A stretch of 64,000 bases of DNA from assembly GCA_035222895.1 (NCBI GenBank), contig JAVYIG010002230.1, forward strand, positions 62,001 through 126,000. The letters are read 5' to 3'. Shown one piece after another: positions 48,143-60,400 of this stretch. The notes below the pieces were generated by a model. That model worked only from the letters and a program-made list of their open reading frames with translations, was not told where the DNA came from and ran no database searches. This DNA comes from Strongylocentrotus droebachiensis. Taxonomy: Eukaryota > Echinodermata > Echinoidea > Camarodonta > Strongylocentrotidae. Position numbers and translations under genes: made by a program. The stretch's first letter is position 1; every line of letters starts with the position of its first letter.

Positions 48143-48830
48143 TTCGTCTCAGAAAGATAATCATACCAAAGCACACATATATACATTTTCACATTATGGC
48201 CTTCTCATTAAATATGCACCGTAGATCTATATCAAAACGGTTTCGGTTTTACTTCTTGCCCGTCGATTTTCGCAAAACTTTATCCATAGAAACAATGACA
48301 TTGCCTACTTATTATTGAACTCCGTTGTAAGCATATTTAAGCACTTGAGAAAAATGAAAATACATCGAGTTCAATGTGTGGTCCTAGTGAACTCGCCTAA
48401 AAAGCAGCTTGTTTTTACATGATGTAATGGAAATGTTACTGATTGTGTTATTACCTCTGATTGTGTTATTACCTACCACAAATAGTTGCAATATTACCAT
48501 TTGCGTAGTGTTTAATTGTAATTTTTTACCAGTTTCGTATTTTATATATTTTTTTAACACCGTTAACGTAATCTTAAATTGTGATATTAACATTCAAATA
48601 TTTTAACCTTGTGAGATTATCGGCCAAACATTCAAGAATTAGAATATTCAATACGACTCTTATATTCTATATTCTAAGAGGCATCAAATTATGATTTGAT
48701 GCTTCTAAGAAAAAGTACAAAGTTGTGAATAATCTTTATACCGCATTATGCTTCGCATGGGATGATGAATAGATTGTTGGAATAACAACAAACTTTTTCA
48801 GTCTAGTCGATTTTATTGAATGATTGCTTG
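48143..48830. other. Intergenic DNA with a small hairpin
   Basis: 48672-48711 folds into an 18-bp stem (two non-Watson-Crick positions) with a 4-nt loop. An 18-bp direct duplication, CTGATTGTGTTATTACCT, lies near 48438-48473. No gene. Confidence 0.45.
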
Positions 48831-48832
48831 TA

Positions 48833-48872
48833 GTGCAAATATGCAAATGAGATAAATGAGATAATCTTTGTT
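48833..48872 (+). promoter_or_regulatory. Tandem octamer sites with nearby SOX/TCF site
   Basis: GTGCAAATATGCAAAT (48833-48848) holds a near-octamer and a perfect octamer ATGCAAAT back to back. CTTTGTT follows at 48866-48872. Candidate POU-SOX input; function inferred. Confidence 0.35.
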
Positions 48873-48989
48873 CATTATCATGACCTAGATAAAGCCACAG
48901 TCTGCTGGAAGTAGTCATGTTGAAATCTAGCCAGTGGGACAACTGCTGAAAATTCGTTAAAAATCGTTTTCCCGGGAATTCACCGAATA

Positions 48990-49425
48990 TGATAAATATA
49001 TATACGATTGAGGCGAGGCTGGGAGTAAATAACCCTGAGCGGTGTCAGAGCCGAAGTCAGCCGCCGCTCTCCGCCAGGCAAGCCGTGTGAAAAACTCACG
49101 GGGAACCGGTGGACGTGTTCTTTTTCTCCTCTTCCGACAACCACCCCCCCCCCCCCCCCCAATCTCTCTCTTACTCAGTCTTCCTCTCTATTAATATCGA
49201 ATCCATATGATATTTTCATTTCTCATTTCTAATTTCTTCGCATGAGTGTATCCGTGTGTTCTCTCTGCGTCGTTGAAACCTTCGCCGACTCTTCGATCAA
49301 TTGTTCTGCCCAAGCACCCGGGTTGGTGCACCGCGGGGTGCCGGTGGCCTGCTGCGGGAGACCGCTGGAAAGCGTCATAGCGTGTTGGAAGGATTTATTG
49401 CCCACACTCTCAATGTTATATTAGT
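48990..49425. promoter_or_regulatory. CpG-rich island, candidate enhancer
   Basis: Two GC-rich, CpG-bearing halves (49010-49140 and 49230-49400) separated by a poly-C run (49144-49160). The second half has a SOX-type CAATTGTT near 49298 and a palindromic ACCGCGGGGTGCCGGT-like core. No coding features. Confidence 0.35.
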
Positions 49426-50559
49426 GATACGCGATGTATAATAAAAGAGAAACAAGTGAAGGAGATCAAGAGATAGAGAGCGAAGACGTAATATAAAGAG
49501 AAAGAGAGTTTATGCCTAGTAATAGTGAGAAGAACCATACCCGTAAACGAATTCTGATCGCTATCTAATACTCTTGGCACTCCTTTTTCTCGCATATAAG
49601 TGATAGTTAATGGACATTGTTGACACTCGATTGACCTCTGGACTTTAAAATTGTTACATGGTCGTTTTAAAAGCAGTTTTTTGAAGATTAACCAGTCAAC
49701 TATTTAATGCTATCAGTAGATCTTCAGATTTGTAACAGATATTATCAAGTTTGTATTTTTGGGGGAAATGTCTAATGCATTTCGCCATTTAGGCCTACGT
49801 AGCAGTCTGCATGTAGGTAGATTAATTTTTGTTGTACAATGATTAATAGTAATTTTTATCTGGCTGTCTATGTGTCTAGTTCAACAACTTGTTGTAATAA
49901 TACTATTGACGATTTCTTTAACCATTATAATTGTGATAAGAATAGTCCCAAAAGTACAATGAATAAAAGGTCAACATTACCACGATGGTGATAGTTCATA
50001 ATGATGATGATTATAAAATTTGGAACAATAAGAAAAGCAACAACAATAATAAAAATAATGATAGTAAAATACATAATAATCTAAATTTATCAAATATCAT
50101 GATAATAATGATGATAATTATACTAAAACTAATAATAAAATACGATAAAAATGAAATAAACATGATAATAATAACAGCAATTTCAATTTTACTGATACTG
50201 TGATGACAATATGGTAAATAAAAACATTATGATCATAATAAATATTTACAACAAGTAGCAAATATTATGGTATCAATTAGAATTGTACTTTATCTGTAAC
50301 ATTAAACACATTCTGTGTTTTGATGGGCATTTATGACGATATTTTTATGTTCAATTTCAATAATCTTTTAATTTTACCAATAGCATTGAACTTAACCACA
50401 GACATACACGTCAACAATTCAATCAAACTAAATCTTCCCTAATGTTGTGATAATTTACTCCTACTCGATATCACAAAAGTCATGATTATCGGTTTAGTAT
50501 ATGTTACTGATATATGATCTTCATTCAAACATCATTAATATTTCATATGCAAACCTTAA
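49426..50559. other. AT-rich intergenic DNA with A-rich microsatellite
   Basis: A degenerate AAT/GATAAT microsatellite at 49995-50195; otherwise nothing recognisable. Confidence 0.5.
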
Positions 50560-51030
50560 CCCTCCTTTTTCAAGCCCGGAGCACGCGCCGAATCAGAACC
50601 ATGCAAGCTGCATTAGATCGTTAGGTGCTTCTCCATCCTCCATCGAATAAAGTCCCCGAAATTAAGCATCATCTTAAAAAGCAAGAGATAAGATGCGGGC
50701 TAGCACATGAGGAGTCTCCTCAAATTTGGCGGGTAAACGCCGGTGGGAAGCGCGGGAAATATTGGGTGTAATAGCCCAGAGTAGCGCTCCGACGCACGCT
50801 GGCCATACGCGTACCATTATGCGAGCATGGCTAGCCTCCGTGTATCACCATCCGAATGCCAACGGTGGTCGTGTGTCGGCGACGTCGTTATCCACGCACA
50901 TCGTTATATCGTGCTCGATGTCACCCCTTGTTGATGTTCATCAGGCCATGAGGGATGCTTAAGACCCCCTCCTTAAAAGCGCGGGAAGATTTAGCGGGTG
51001 ATGTTTGCGTAATTAATGTCCTATATGCTT
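50560..51030. promoter_or_regulatory. CpG-rich island, candidate enhancer
   Basis: About 470 bp with frequent CpG and no repeats, flanked by AT-rich DNA on both sides. GCGCGGGAA appears near 50751 and 50980 and TTTGGCGGG near 50723; these resemble E2F sites. The 78-codon frame at 50726-50962 has no recognisable domain and is probably incidental to the composition. Confidence 0.35.
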
Positions 51031-52369
51031 GAACGTCTGCAGGCGATTAGTACTAATTATGAAAAACGAATATCGATCTATCAATACTAATATACCGGCA
51101 ATTTATCCAAATTATACTTGCAGTATTTTCTTACCGTAAGCAACTAGGACTTTAAAAGTGAATATCTGTGTATTTGTTGTAGAGGAGATTTTGATTGGGG
51201 CATTTCAATGAACGCAAAAATAGTTTAAGCAAACGAAACAAAATGTATAAAAAACCACCAAAATAGAGAAAATAACTCTTTACTTTCAATTTGATGATGA
51301 TTCATCACAAAAAACATCGTGAAAATAAAAGTTCACTTCACTTTCGGAAAAGAAAACCTAATTAGTGCCTCCCTACCCCAAAAACAAACAAACAAAAACA
51401 AATGATAAATAAGACCGCGAAATCTTTGATTCCTTTTCTTAAGAATATATTATTCTAACTTCCGTACATTCCTTTTAATTATAAAAAATATGTATTTCAA
51501 AAGATTTATAATTGCTATTAGCTACATGTATTTTGGGGAGACACTTTTTCACTACACGGACACCTTTTCATGAGACACGGATGTACGTAAGACGCATGTA
51601 AGATGCCTAGCTTATGTCCAAATCACCGATTAATAGAGATCTTATTGCTGAAGAGGGAGAAGTGACTGAAGACATAAAATGGGGAGGGGGGAAATATTTT
51701 GAGAAAGCTTGTGAAAGACAAGGGTAGGTCGAGATGGAGGGGGGAGTTAATAGAAGAAGGGAGAAGGTAAAGAGAATATTCGGGAAGAGGTTGATTAAGC
51801 TAGGAATTACTGGGAGATGGAGGGGAGGATGGGAAAGCATAGTGGAGTAAGAGATGAGGGAAGGAGAATACTCGAAACAAGCTTGAGAGGGATAGAGATA
51901 GGAGAAGAAGATAGAGAAAATACATAGAAAATGTGAGCTAATTAAAGAAACGAGAAAGTTCGTAAAGAGTGAACATAATTTTTAGTCTTATTAAGAGAGG
52001 GGGATCATTGATGTTTGATTATTTTTTTTTAAATAACAATTACAAAAAAGTAATATTTACATGATGAAAACTCACGAAAATGTACAATACGTTTGTTTCT
52101 ATATATCAACGTTAAAAATACCATGAACTAAATATTAACATGTGTCATCAAATATTTATCTCATATCTAAATCCATGCTTCTGCATGAAGCAACAAAACA
52201 AATGAAACGATTAAAAACACTATAAACTACATTCTAATATTTAAAAAAATATATAATCCAAGCACAAAGCCCCCGTCCTACTTTTTTCATGTGAACATTT
52301 ATTCTCTGACGTGCACCATAGAAGGGCAACACGTGACAATTCTTTCAAGTGATTGTTCCAAAATGTCGG
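51031..52369. other. AT-rich and purine-rich intergenic DNA
   Basis: 51630-51960 is G+A-rich on the + strand. No gene or element. Confidence 0.5.
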
Positions 52370-52830
52370 CTTCTCCTCCTTCTATCCTTGAGCATCCTCC
52401 GCCCCTTCTTCTTTCTTTCCTATTCTCCGGAGGGTTTTCAGAAAGAAATTAGCTCGAGCAACCACCGTTCTTCGCGCGCGCCCCTAACATTCGAACAACA
52501 GGGCATCAAGGTCGCGAAATGAATCGCCAGCTTCCAATTAGTTGAATGAAGTTGTATGGATAGGATGGTCGCCACTTTAGACCTTAAAGATTGATTCAGA
52601 AAATATCTGTGATAAAAAAAATTGCGAAGATGCGCGGGGCGCGGAGAAATCGGTAATTGGAGAACACTTTAATTGGGAGATTACACAATGTTTCCCCAAT
52701 GCCTCTCTGTTGTTTGATAGACGCGTATCAATGGGCTGTCTTGTACGCCAATTTGGCCAATTAACGATAATACCAATATTCACAGATCGTGCTTTGATAT
52801 GCAGTGCGCTAGGCACATGCACTTCATTTC
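52370..52830. promoter_or_regulatory. Candidate cis-regulatory module
   Basis: Repeat-free block with CpG clusters (GCGCGCGCCCC near 52474; GCGCGGGGCGCGG near 52632), several AATTAG/TAATTG homeodomain-type sites and an inverted-CCAAT-like patch. Candidate enhancer only. Confidence 0.35.
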
Positions 52831-54095
52831 TTGTTTTATTCTTAGCTTAATTATGAAAACAAGAAAACCCTTTTCTCTGTTTGTGTATTTCTCCCTCTGT
52901 CCCTGTTTCTCTTTCTGAATGTTGCTTTCTCTCCATCTCTCCCTACTGTCTTCTGTATTTCACATCATATTGCACTTGAACTATATCGTAATTACAACGA
53001 AGTATTATAATATTTTTAAAGCAATAAAACCTACCGTTTGGAGGTCGTGAGTATGATGGAATTACTATTTTTAATACCCTGAACTAAACCCTAAACCACT
53101 TTGAAATTCTCACAATACAAACTTGTTGTCTAGTTTCACATACAGGGTTATGCTCTCATGGGTCAGCAACTGTATAATTTAAAAGAGACATGAGATGAAA
53201 GTCTATGAAATTATATTACCAAATTACTAAAATAGGATTTTATAGGCTTTCTTCTTGTTCGAGTAAAATGTGGAAATGAATTGTCCAGAATTAACATTAA
53301 CATTAAAATGATCTCTTCTTGAATAGGTATGATATACGCCTCAGTAGATCCATGGATAAAACAATTGTTCAAATAAAGCGATTTGTATCATTCAGCACAA
53401 TAACATTGATTATAGAAAGACTTATTAGTAAAGTAATAATAATGTTATGATAATAATGATAATAACAATAATGATAATAATAATAATAACATTAACAATG
53501 ATAATAATAATATATGAGATTTTGTAAGGTGCCAAATATGAATAGAAAAGAGAAAACCATACACCAAATCTACCATGAAAACACAAATTAATGGATCTAT
53601 AAAAGATAATACCGAACATTTCAGATCGATTTCATTAGCTAACCTTGTAAAGATGAACAAAGGATTGTTAGAAAATATCAGAGAGAAAATGTTTTAAGTA
53701 AATACTCAAACCACCGAATCAGAGAAAAGTAATCAATATTATGATCATCTCAACAACTATTTCAAGTATTTGATGACAAGAAAGAAAACTATTTTGATCG
53801 TAAGTTGACCCCCAAACGACACAAACTTCTACATTGGAAACCTATACATTCAGATAATGTATGGCCATGTGTGCTATACGAAAGCCTATATACAATGCGG
53901 CGAGTCCCGTAATATGCTTCTATTATATATTATTATTTGATATCAAATAACCCATCTTCTGTTTGCTTTTAGTTTCAAGTCTGTCAGTCTGTTGTGTGCA
54001 TGTTTTGTGAAGATATATGTTATAATCGAGAATGATATATCAAAAGCTTAACTGTGATCTAAATCATTTTAGTGAAGTGAATAGATGTGATCTTT
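52831..54095. other. AT-rich intergenic DNA
   Basis: An ATA-rich microsatellite at 53435-53512; otherwise nothing recognisable. Confidence 0.5.
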
Positions 54096-54156
54096 TTAGC
54101 AGTAGAAGTGGTAGTAGCCGTAGTAGAATGAGTAGTAGTAGTAATAGTAGTATTAC

Positions 54157-54189
<33 letters not shown>

Positions 54190-54205
54190 AAATGGTGGTG
54201 GAAGT
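54096..54205 (+). repeat. (AGT)n microsatellite
   Basis: AGT triplets with a few interruptions; the Ser-rich frame is an artefact. Confidence 0.9.
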
Positions 54206-55199
54206 AGTAGATTCATTAGCATCATTGCTATCATTCTATTTTATTATCTTAAATATCTGCATAATTATGTTTTAAGTGTTACACGTAATGATTTAGTTTC
54301 TTCATTTGCCTAAGGAATTTCTGGGCAATGATGAATATTGGAGGTATACCAATTTTATGAACATATACTATCTGTTTACATATTTCACGTATTTTATTAA
54401 GTTTCATCACATATGTCCTTCTGGTAAATGGAATGAGTTAATGTGATGTAAATTCTGGCCTTTTAGGATCTCAATATATCACTATGGTATTTCCTTGAAT
54501 CTAATTCGAGTTAAAACATTTCACATCTAAATACGTCGCTATTCAACCTTCATATCATATCGATTAGATGAAAGTATCTTTCCGTCCTCATAATTAATCT
54601 CTTCTATTGGAATATTGTCATTCATTGTCGAAACGGACTGTACCGTCAGCAAATTTAATCTGTTACATAAGGACGATTTATTGGGATATGATCAAGTAAC
54701 TTTAATTGTTGTTACGCACCTTTATTCTATTTTCTTTCGAATGCATATATAAGATGCCATCGCCCAAGTTACAGACTAGTATATAGAATACAATCACGAA
54801 CGTCTACGCATATGCTTTTCCTTGCTATCAGAATATGTCATTTATTCATTTAATTTCCGGGAACAAAACGTAGACCAATAACATTACATTGACAATGCTA
54901 AGACAAAACAACCAATGCATGAGAATTAAAAGTACAGACTCTCTTTTTAATTCTGCCAAAGATATGTATTCAGATACTCGAATCGCAGTAACTTTGCTAA
55001 CTTTCGTCACCGAACTTTGCCGATATAACCTGGAAGACATACATGTTTCTCTTCTACGCAAGCAAGCATCATAACAGTTGCGGTATACAGAGAACAAAAA
55101 TACATTTTTATCCCTTTTCACTCATGTACGGGAACGACCTGTTGCATACATGTACTGCATAGGTCAATAATACAATCACCCCCGTCAAGTGCAATAGTC
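54206..55199. other. AT-rich intergenic DNA
   Basis: Nothing recognisable; the paired open frames on both strands at 54846-55121 lack family motifs. Confidence 0.5.
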
Positions 55200-55214
55200 C
55201 TTTGTTATGCAAAT
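55200..55214 (+). promoter_or_regulatory. Perfect SOX-POU composite site
   Basis: CTTTGTTATGCAAAT is identical at all 15 positions to the vertebrate SOX2-OCT4 composite consensus. It lies in non-repeat sequence about 52 kb downstream of SoxB1 and about 160 bp before a SINE. A chance exact 15-mer match on either strand of 64 kb is expected about once in ten thousand windows, or about once in a thousand allowing a few accepted variants. Confidence 0.55.
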
Positions 55215-55374
55215 GAAAGTTGTCGCCTCATGTACGGTGTGTGGAACGTTGATGTCTAGTCGTGAGTTCTACAACCTGGTCCAAGAAAAGAAAATACAAA
55301 AAAAAACATGGTTAAGGTTCGTGCATCGTTATATTTCTCTATTTTGTATCTTGTATCTTGTTAATAACAGTTTA

Positions 55375-55517
55375 ACTAGGCCTTTTGGCGTGCGCCTGTA
55401 ATCCAGCTATGAATAGAAGTTACAAACTGATTCGGCCGAGAACGCAGGTTCGAAACTGAGTCACGTCTTTCGGATGGTGACGTTTAATGGTCGGTCCCCA
55501 GACGTAAAACCCCAATA
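55375..55517 (+). mobile_element. SINE with a 7SL-like head
   Basis: 55385-55409 (TTGGCGTGCGCCTGTAATCC then AGCTA) aligns to the 5' domain of vertebrate 7SL RNA (GTGGCGCGTGCCTGTAGTCC then CAGCTA) at about 21 of 26 positions. A B box GGTTCGAAAC follows at 55447-55456. The body has TTTCGGATGG and GTCGGTCCCC, shared with the tRNA-headed SINE at 10566-10730. The 3' end passes into (CA)n. SINE status is well supported; the 7SL origin of the head is a hypothesis, because similarity fades after the first 25 bp. Confidence 0.55.
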
Positions 55518-55579
55518 TACACACACACACGCATACACACGCACGCACACTCACGCACGCACACACACACACACACAGT
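55518..55579 (+). repeat. (CA)n microsatellite
   Basis: CA dinucleotides with GCA interruptions, continuing from the SINE 3' end. Confidence 0.95.
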
Positions 55580-57949
55580 GTAAAGGTTTTCCGAAATTGT
55601 TATCATATAGATATAGAGTCAAACGCATTTTTACAAAAAGAAAACTGAAATGTTTAAGGCAATATTTGGAAACGACGACGACTATCATATCCTTTATCAA
55701 TTGCTTTAATATATTCATATATTTACTGGATTGAATATCTAACCATAAGTGTAAGCTTTGATATTTAGAAAGTGTGGTCGCTCCTCGGTCGTTTCAAAGG
55801 TCGGTTTTACATTTTAGTTTCCATAGTACACTTTGAAGTTTAAGAAAGCAAAATGTGAACGAAAGTGGATACTTTGTTAAAATTAGATTTTTGTTATGGT
55901 GTCTGTTAGTATTTTTCGCTTTAAGTGAAAGTAAGTAATAGTTAATCGAAATAAAGCAATTACTCGTTACGAGTTACGACACATCACCGCAGTACAACAA
56001 ATATCAAGTTATTTAGTCTGTTCTATAAGTATTTTTTGGAAACCATGTAGTGTACTCATTGTTAATACGGGGTACATTCTCAACTGCGTTTTTTCCTCCC
56101 ATTTCTTTTTCCAACACGGATTGCGTTAGACATGTTAGATAGATATAAGATACTATCAATCATTCAGTAAATGGCCCGACCAACACCCCCGCAAGCCTAG
56201 CTCGTTACCAACTCAGTAGTCAGAGTAATATGCCAATGCATATACGGATTACATAAAGTGCAATAGTTTGTACTCCTCTGAGTGATCAGTTCGTTTGTAA
56301 GCCACAAGAGAGCGCAGGTGGAAATTGGCAAACACAGAGTTCAGAATGACATGACCCCTACAGGTCATTTCAACCCTAGAGAGACAACTATTATCTATCA
56401 TCTACAGCTGAAACAACCATAGATTTTTAGATCTTTTTGATATTCTACATTTCTTGAAACGGATAAGCATAATCATGACTTGAAAACCATGAAATCTGAA
56501 ATATTGTGGGCCATCCTTGCAAATTATACCCAAAATAGATCATACAGAATATGCTACGTATCATTTAGGTTTATCTTAACAGAAGACTGCTTTAACTTTC
56601 ACTTATTTACTCAAAATACACGGTCTGTAGATTGTTTATACTTTGATAGTACAAGAGATATGAAATAATATGATATGATTGTATTGTATTGTGGTGTAAT
56701 TGTATTCATCAACTATAAAAAATTGAATGGTCTGTATTTCAGCAAATCTGAGTTGATGCAGCCTCCACAACAATTACTGAAAACTATATATTTTCGTCAT
56801 GTTTGACGAACTTTATATAACAAAAAAAGGACTTAACTTCGGAAATTTATTGTTATTCTTCATTTAACACTTAGATTGGTTTATTAAGATAGATCTGATA
56901 CATTATTCGTTATATTTTGTATTTATCCTTGTGAAAATACTCGCGTGCAGCAAATATACCATGGGGAGTTTTGTCTCTAACAGAATGAATTCGTCGGGGG
57001 ATTAATTCGAGCAGAATACTGAGTAACACCCGAGAGGAATAAACTAACCAGCAAATAGCAAATACTATTTTCTTTGGGAATCATCATTGTAAATCGACAA
57101 AACGAAATGCTAATTATTCTAATTGCCCGTATTCATTACCGCACTGCCCGCATTCATATAAGACACAACCCAAACATTCACCGCATAAATTCTCTCTAAG
57201 ACGTCGCAATATGTTATTGATACGGCGCGCTATTAGGTTACCATGGCTATACTTAATGATGTTGTCTGTAGTTTTGTCACTCTAATTGTCATGGTAATGT
57301 GAGTGATATATAAGAACATCCCAAGTTTACTTATGAGGAGTTTATCGCATATAGAGATTGAGATGTATGTCTTTTTGCAGAAAGTGGAGAAATGACTCGG
57401 AGAGAAATAGAACATTCACAGTTTTGTTATTCCGATTTTATCTCAGATATAGATAGAATATCTTTTTGCAGATATAGGCCTATGTGACAAATATATCAGA
57501 ACATTCGGAAATTTCTTACTCTAGATTGAAGTGTATATCTCTCTTTTGCGGAAAGAGTTTAAAACCGAATAACAAAATCTTTAGGTACTGTTTTATTCTT
57601 TTTGTTATACTTAAGAGAGCAGAGGGGTTATAATATTTTTAAATGTTATATTTTCACCTTTTCACATGCTGACTCCACGCAACAATACAATTGTTGTATC
57701 CAGCATTAATTTTGTTTCAATAACATATTAGAGGTAATAATATAACATTTTGATATTTTCTCACTCCTTGACCCGTTTAAATTGTGATTTAACATGTGAT
57801 ATGAGTATCTTAGAGTGTCTAACATCTGTAGTGTCTATGGCATAAACCAAAACAAACAAGATCTTTATTCCAGCTTTGATACGCCATATCTTATCATATT
57901 TGTCCCTATTTCCCTCACTTCCGCTATCATGGCGATATGTTAAGTTAAA
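55580..57949. other. AT-rich intergenic DNA
   Basis: No gene, array or mobile element recognised. Confidence 0.5.
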
Positions 57950-58150
57950 ACAAATATATACGCTGGGTTCGTGACTCGGAGGGAAATCATATAATATTGG
58001 GCGATATCCAAGCCGTGCAGAAGCCGGTTATTACAAGGCAACGGCGAATCAGTCATGCGTCGGCGATGGTAAATTGACATTAAAGACGCCGTGTTTCGAG
58101 TCACAGATTACAGATGATTCAAGAATACCGATGTCACAATTGAATATAAA
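57950..58150. promoter_or_regulatory. Candidate cis-regulatory module
   Basis: Repeat-free, CpG-containing patch (GGCGATATCC, GTCGGCGATGG) within AT-rich DNA, with a GATTACAGATGATT segment near 58107. Weak candidate. Confidence 0.25.
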
Positions 58151-60109
58151 ACTGAAAGGACATCAATCCATTTCGAATATGTTCTTAGAAGTTATCGCAA
58201 TTGATTTTTTTTAAACTACAGAATAAATAAACATTCAGGAGCTTAAATATATGTTCATCAACATTTTGTATCGAAATGTATTTTTAATATAGGTATCAGG
58301 CCTTCATTTCTTATTAGAAGGAGTAACCAGCCTATCTTTTAATTATAAACAAATATGTATTTTTATTCTAAATGGGATATCCCTGACAATTCTGATGTAA
58401 TGGAAGCTATTTCTAGTCTAAGTCATGTGTTTTATTCATTGTTTTAGAAGAAAAATTAGAAATATTGTGGTCTTCTCTCGAAGCGTCCTTTAATTTTCCA
58501 TAAATCTCGTAAGATGCAATTTTGATGATCTTGACATGTCTCAAACAATAGAGAAACCCTCCGACCGGCATGCCTATTTCGTTCGTGTTGTCTCAAGACG
58601 GGAATGGGTTTGATCTAAGCGAAACGTTCGAGGCAAGACCCGGGAGAGGGACGGGGGAGTGCAGGATGATGGATCGGTGTGTATACATACGGGTGATTGA
58701 GAACGGGTGTTTCGAGCAAACCCGCAAATATACGGTGATGGAATAGCAAACAAAGTGTGTATCATTATCTAGCTGAGCTGTGTTCACTTTTTTTGACAAA
58801 CAAGCTGCATGTTTGTTTCGCTACTACACCGTTCAACAGGTGAGGTATAGCAAGAAAGCTCCTTTGGTTTATAGAGTACCAAATGAAGTCATGTTAAATT
58901 CGTATGTAACCAAACAAAGATTTATGCTTTAAATACTTCACTGCTAGAATCAATTTTCAATATCCAAAAGTGTAAAAAATGTACATTCAATCCATAATCA
59001 ATAAAGATATAAACACACCCACACACTCACAAAGACACACGCACACGGACACAGGCACCCATATCAATGAATAATAAGGAATAAATAAATACATGGATGT
59101 ATACATGTATGGATTCATATTAGGTCGTGTGAAATATTAGTACATCCTTCGACAAAATTAGGTTTACTTTTTTCCTAGAATATATTTGTTTCACAGCGGA
59201 ATGGATTTGTGAGATTTGTTTCCTTCCGAATTGTTTTCTTATGTGAATAATAAGACCATATGAATCACACAGTTCCAAGAAACTTCGTGGAATAAAAGAA
59301 AAGTCGCGCTGTGCATGAGTAGACCTCATAGTCATCGCAAACACCCTTTCTTACAATGTCTTGAGTTGTCTTTCTGTATTGTTCAAGATTATTCATTATT
59401 ATTATTATTTACTTATATCTTGTTTAAATGAATTCATTTCAGAGTATTTCGGTGTGTTACCAGGAATTCCTCGAGCGGTGCAGTTGGTCACCAATGTGTT
59501 AATTTCATAAGCTTTTCTGTTTTCATTTCGGTGTGTTTGGTATATCAAAGTTCAATATAGGTGATGTAAATATTCGTTTTCAAAAGAAAAAAAGAAAGAT
59601 AAATGTTTATCTACGTGTGAGAAATATAACAAACTCTAAATATCCTTCAAAGAGAAAGGAAGTAACCCAAGCCATAATCATTATATGCTCGATATCTTTA
59701 TTTTTCTATCCATTTTATATTTTATCCATTCTCCTCTAAATAACCTTCAGAAGATCATAAAATGTGTGTGTCTGTGTGTTTACAAGTTTTTATTAAATGA
59801 AAATAGGCCACGATGGCTTCCACAAGCTTGCTCCATATTTTGCCATTACTTCCAACTCAAATCTCGTTTATTCACGTCCAAATATCGTTCTAAATGGAAG
59901 CTCATAAACTAGTGTGTTTAAGAAACCTTTTAAAGGTAGTACACAATGCATCTTTCCTCCATATTTTTCCCATTCTTCTCCTCTCATATCTAGTTCATTC
60001 TCTACCTTTCATACTAATGGGAAAAATAATCTTATTCCACGGGTTCTGATAATTAACCTATATTTTGGTCGAAAATGTGAATGCAGTACTCGACTCTCCA
60101 TTGACACAG
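58151..60109. other. AT-rich intergenic DNA
   Basis: A CA-rich patch at 59003-59060; otherwise nothing recognisable. Confidence 0.5.
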
Positions 60110-60400
60110 GGATCGGTTAGACGGGTCCAAAGGGAAAACGATTCTCCTTCCTCGTCACGTTTCATTGTTCCTGCTAATTGCCAGATCAAATCCGCAGCTA
60201 AATGAACTGGACTTTGATGGGAGATGACGACATCCCTGTAGTCACTGACTTCGTTATTTCTTCGTCCCCTTAAGATTAAATCCGTAGCTATATGAACGTA
60301 AATTTGAAGAAAAGAAAGGTCGTCACCGTCCCTGTAACCATTGACATCGTTTTTACGTCGTCGTTTTAAGATTAAATCCACATCTTTTATTATTGTCTAC
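60110..60400 (+). repeat. Tandem repeat, 90-96 bp unit, 2-3 copies
   Basis: AGATNAAATCC recurs at 60183, 60273 and 60369. The copies share CCCTGTA(GT/AC)C, TGACTTCGTT/TGACATCGTT and AGCTA(A/T)ATGAAC. A partial, more diverged unit precedes the first. Confidence 0.8.

Noticed and set aside
50726-50962. 78-codon frame in the CpG island
   Set aside because: No domain or start context; CpG-rich composition explains the open frame.
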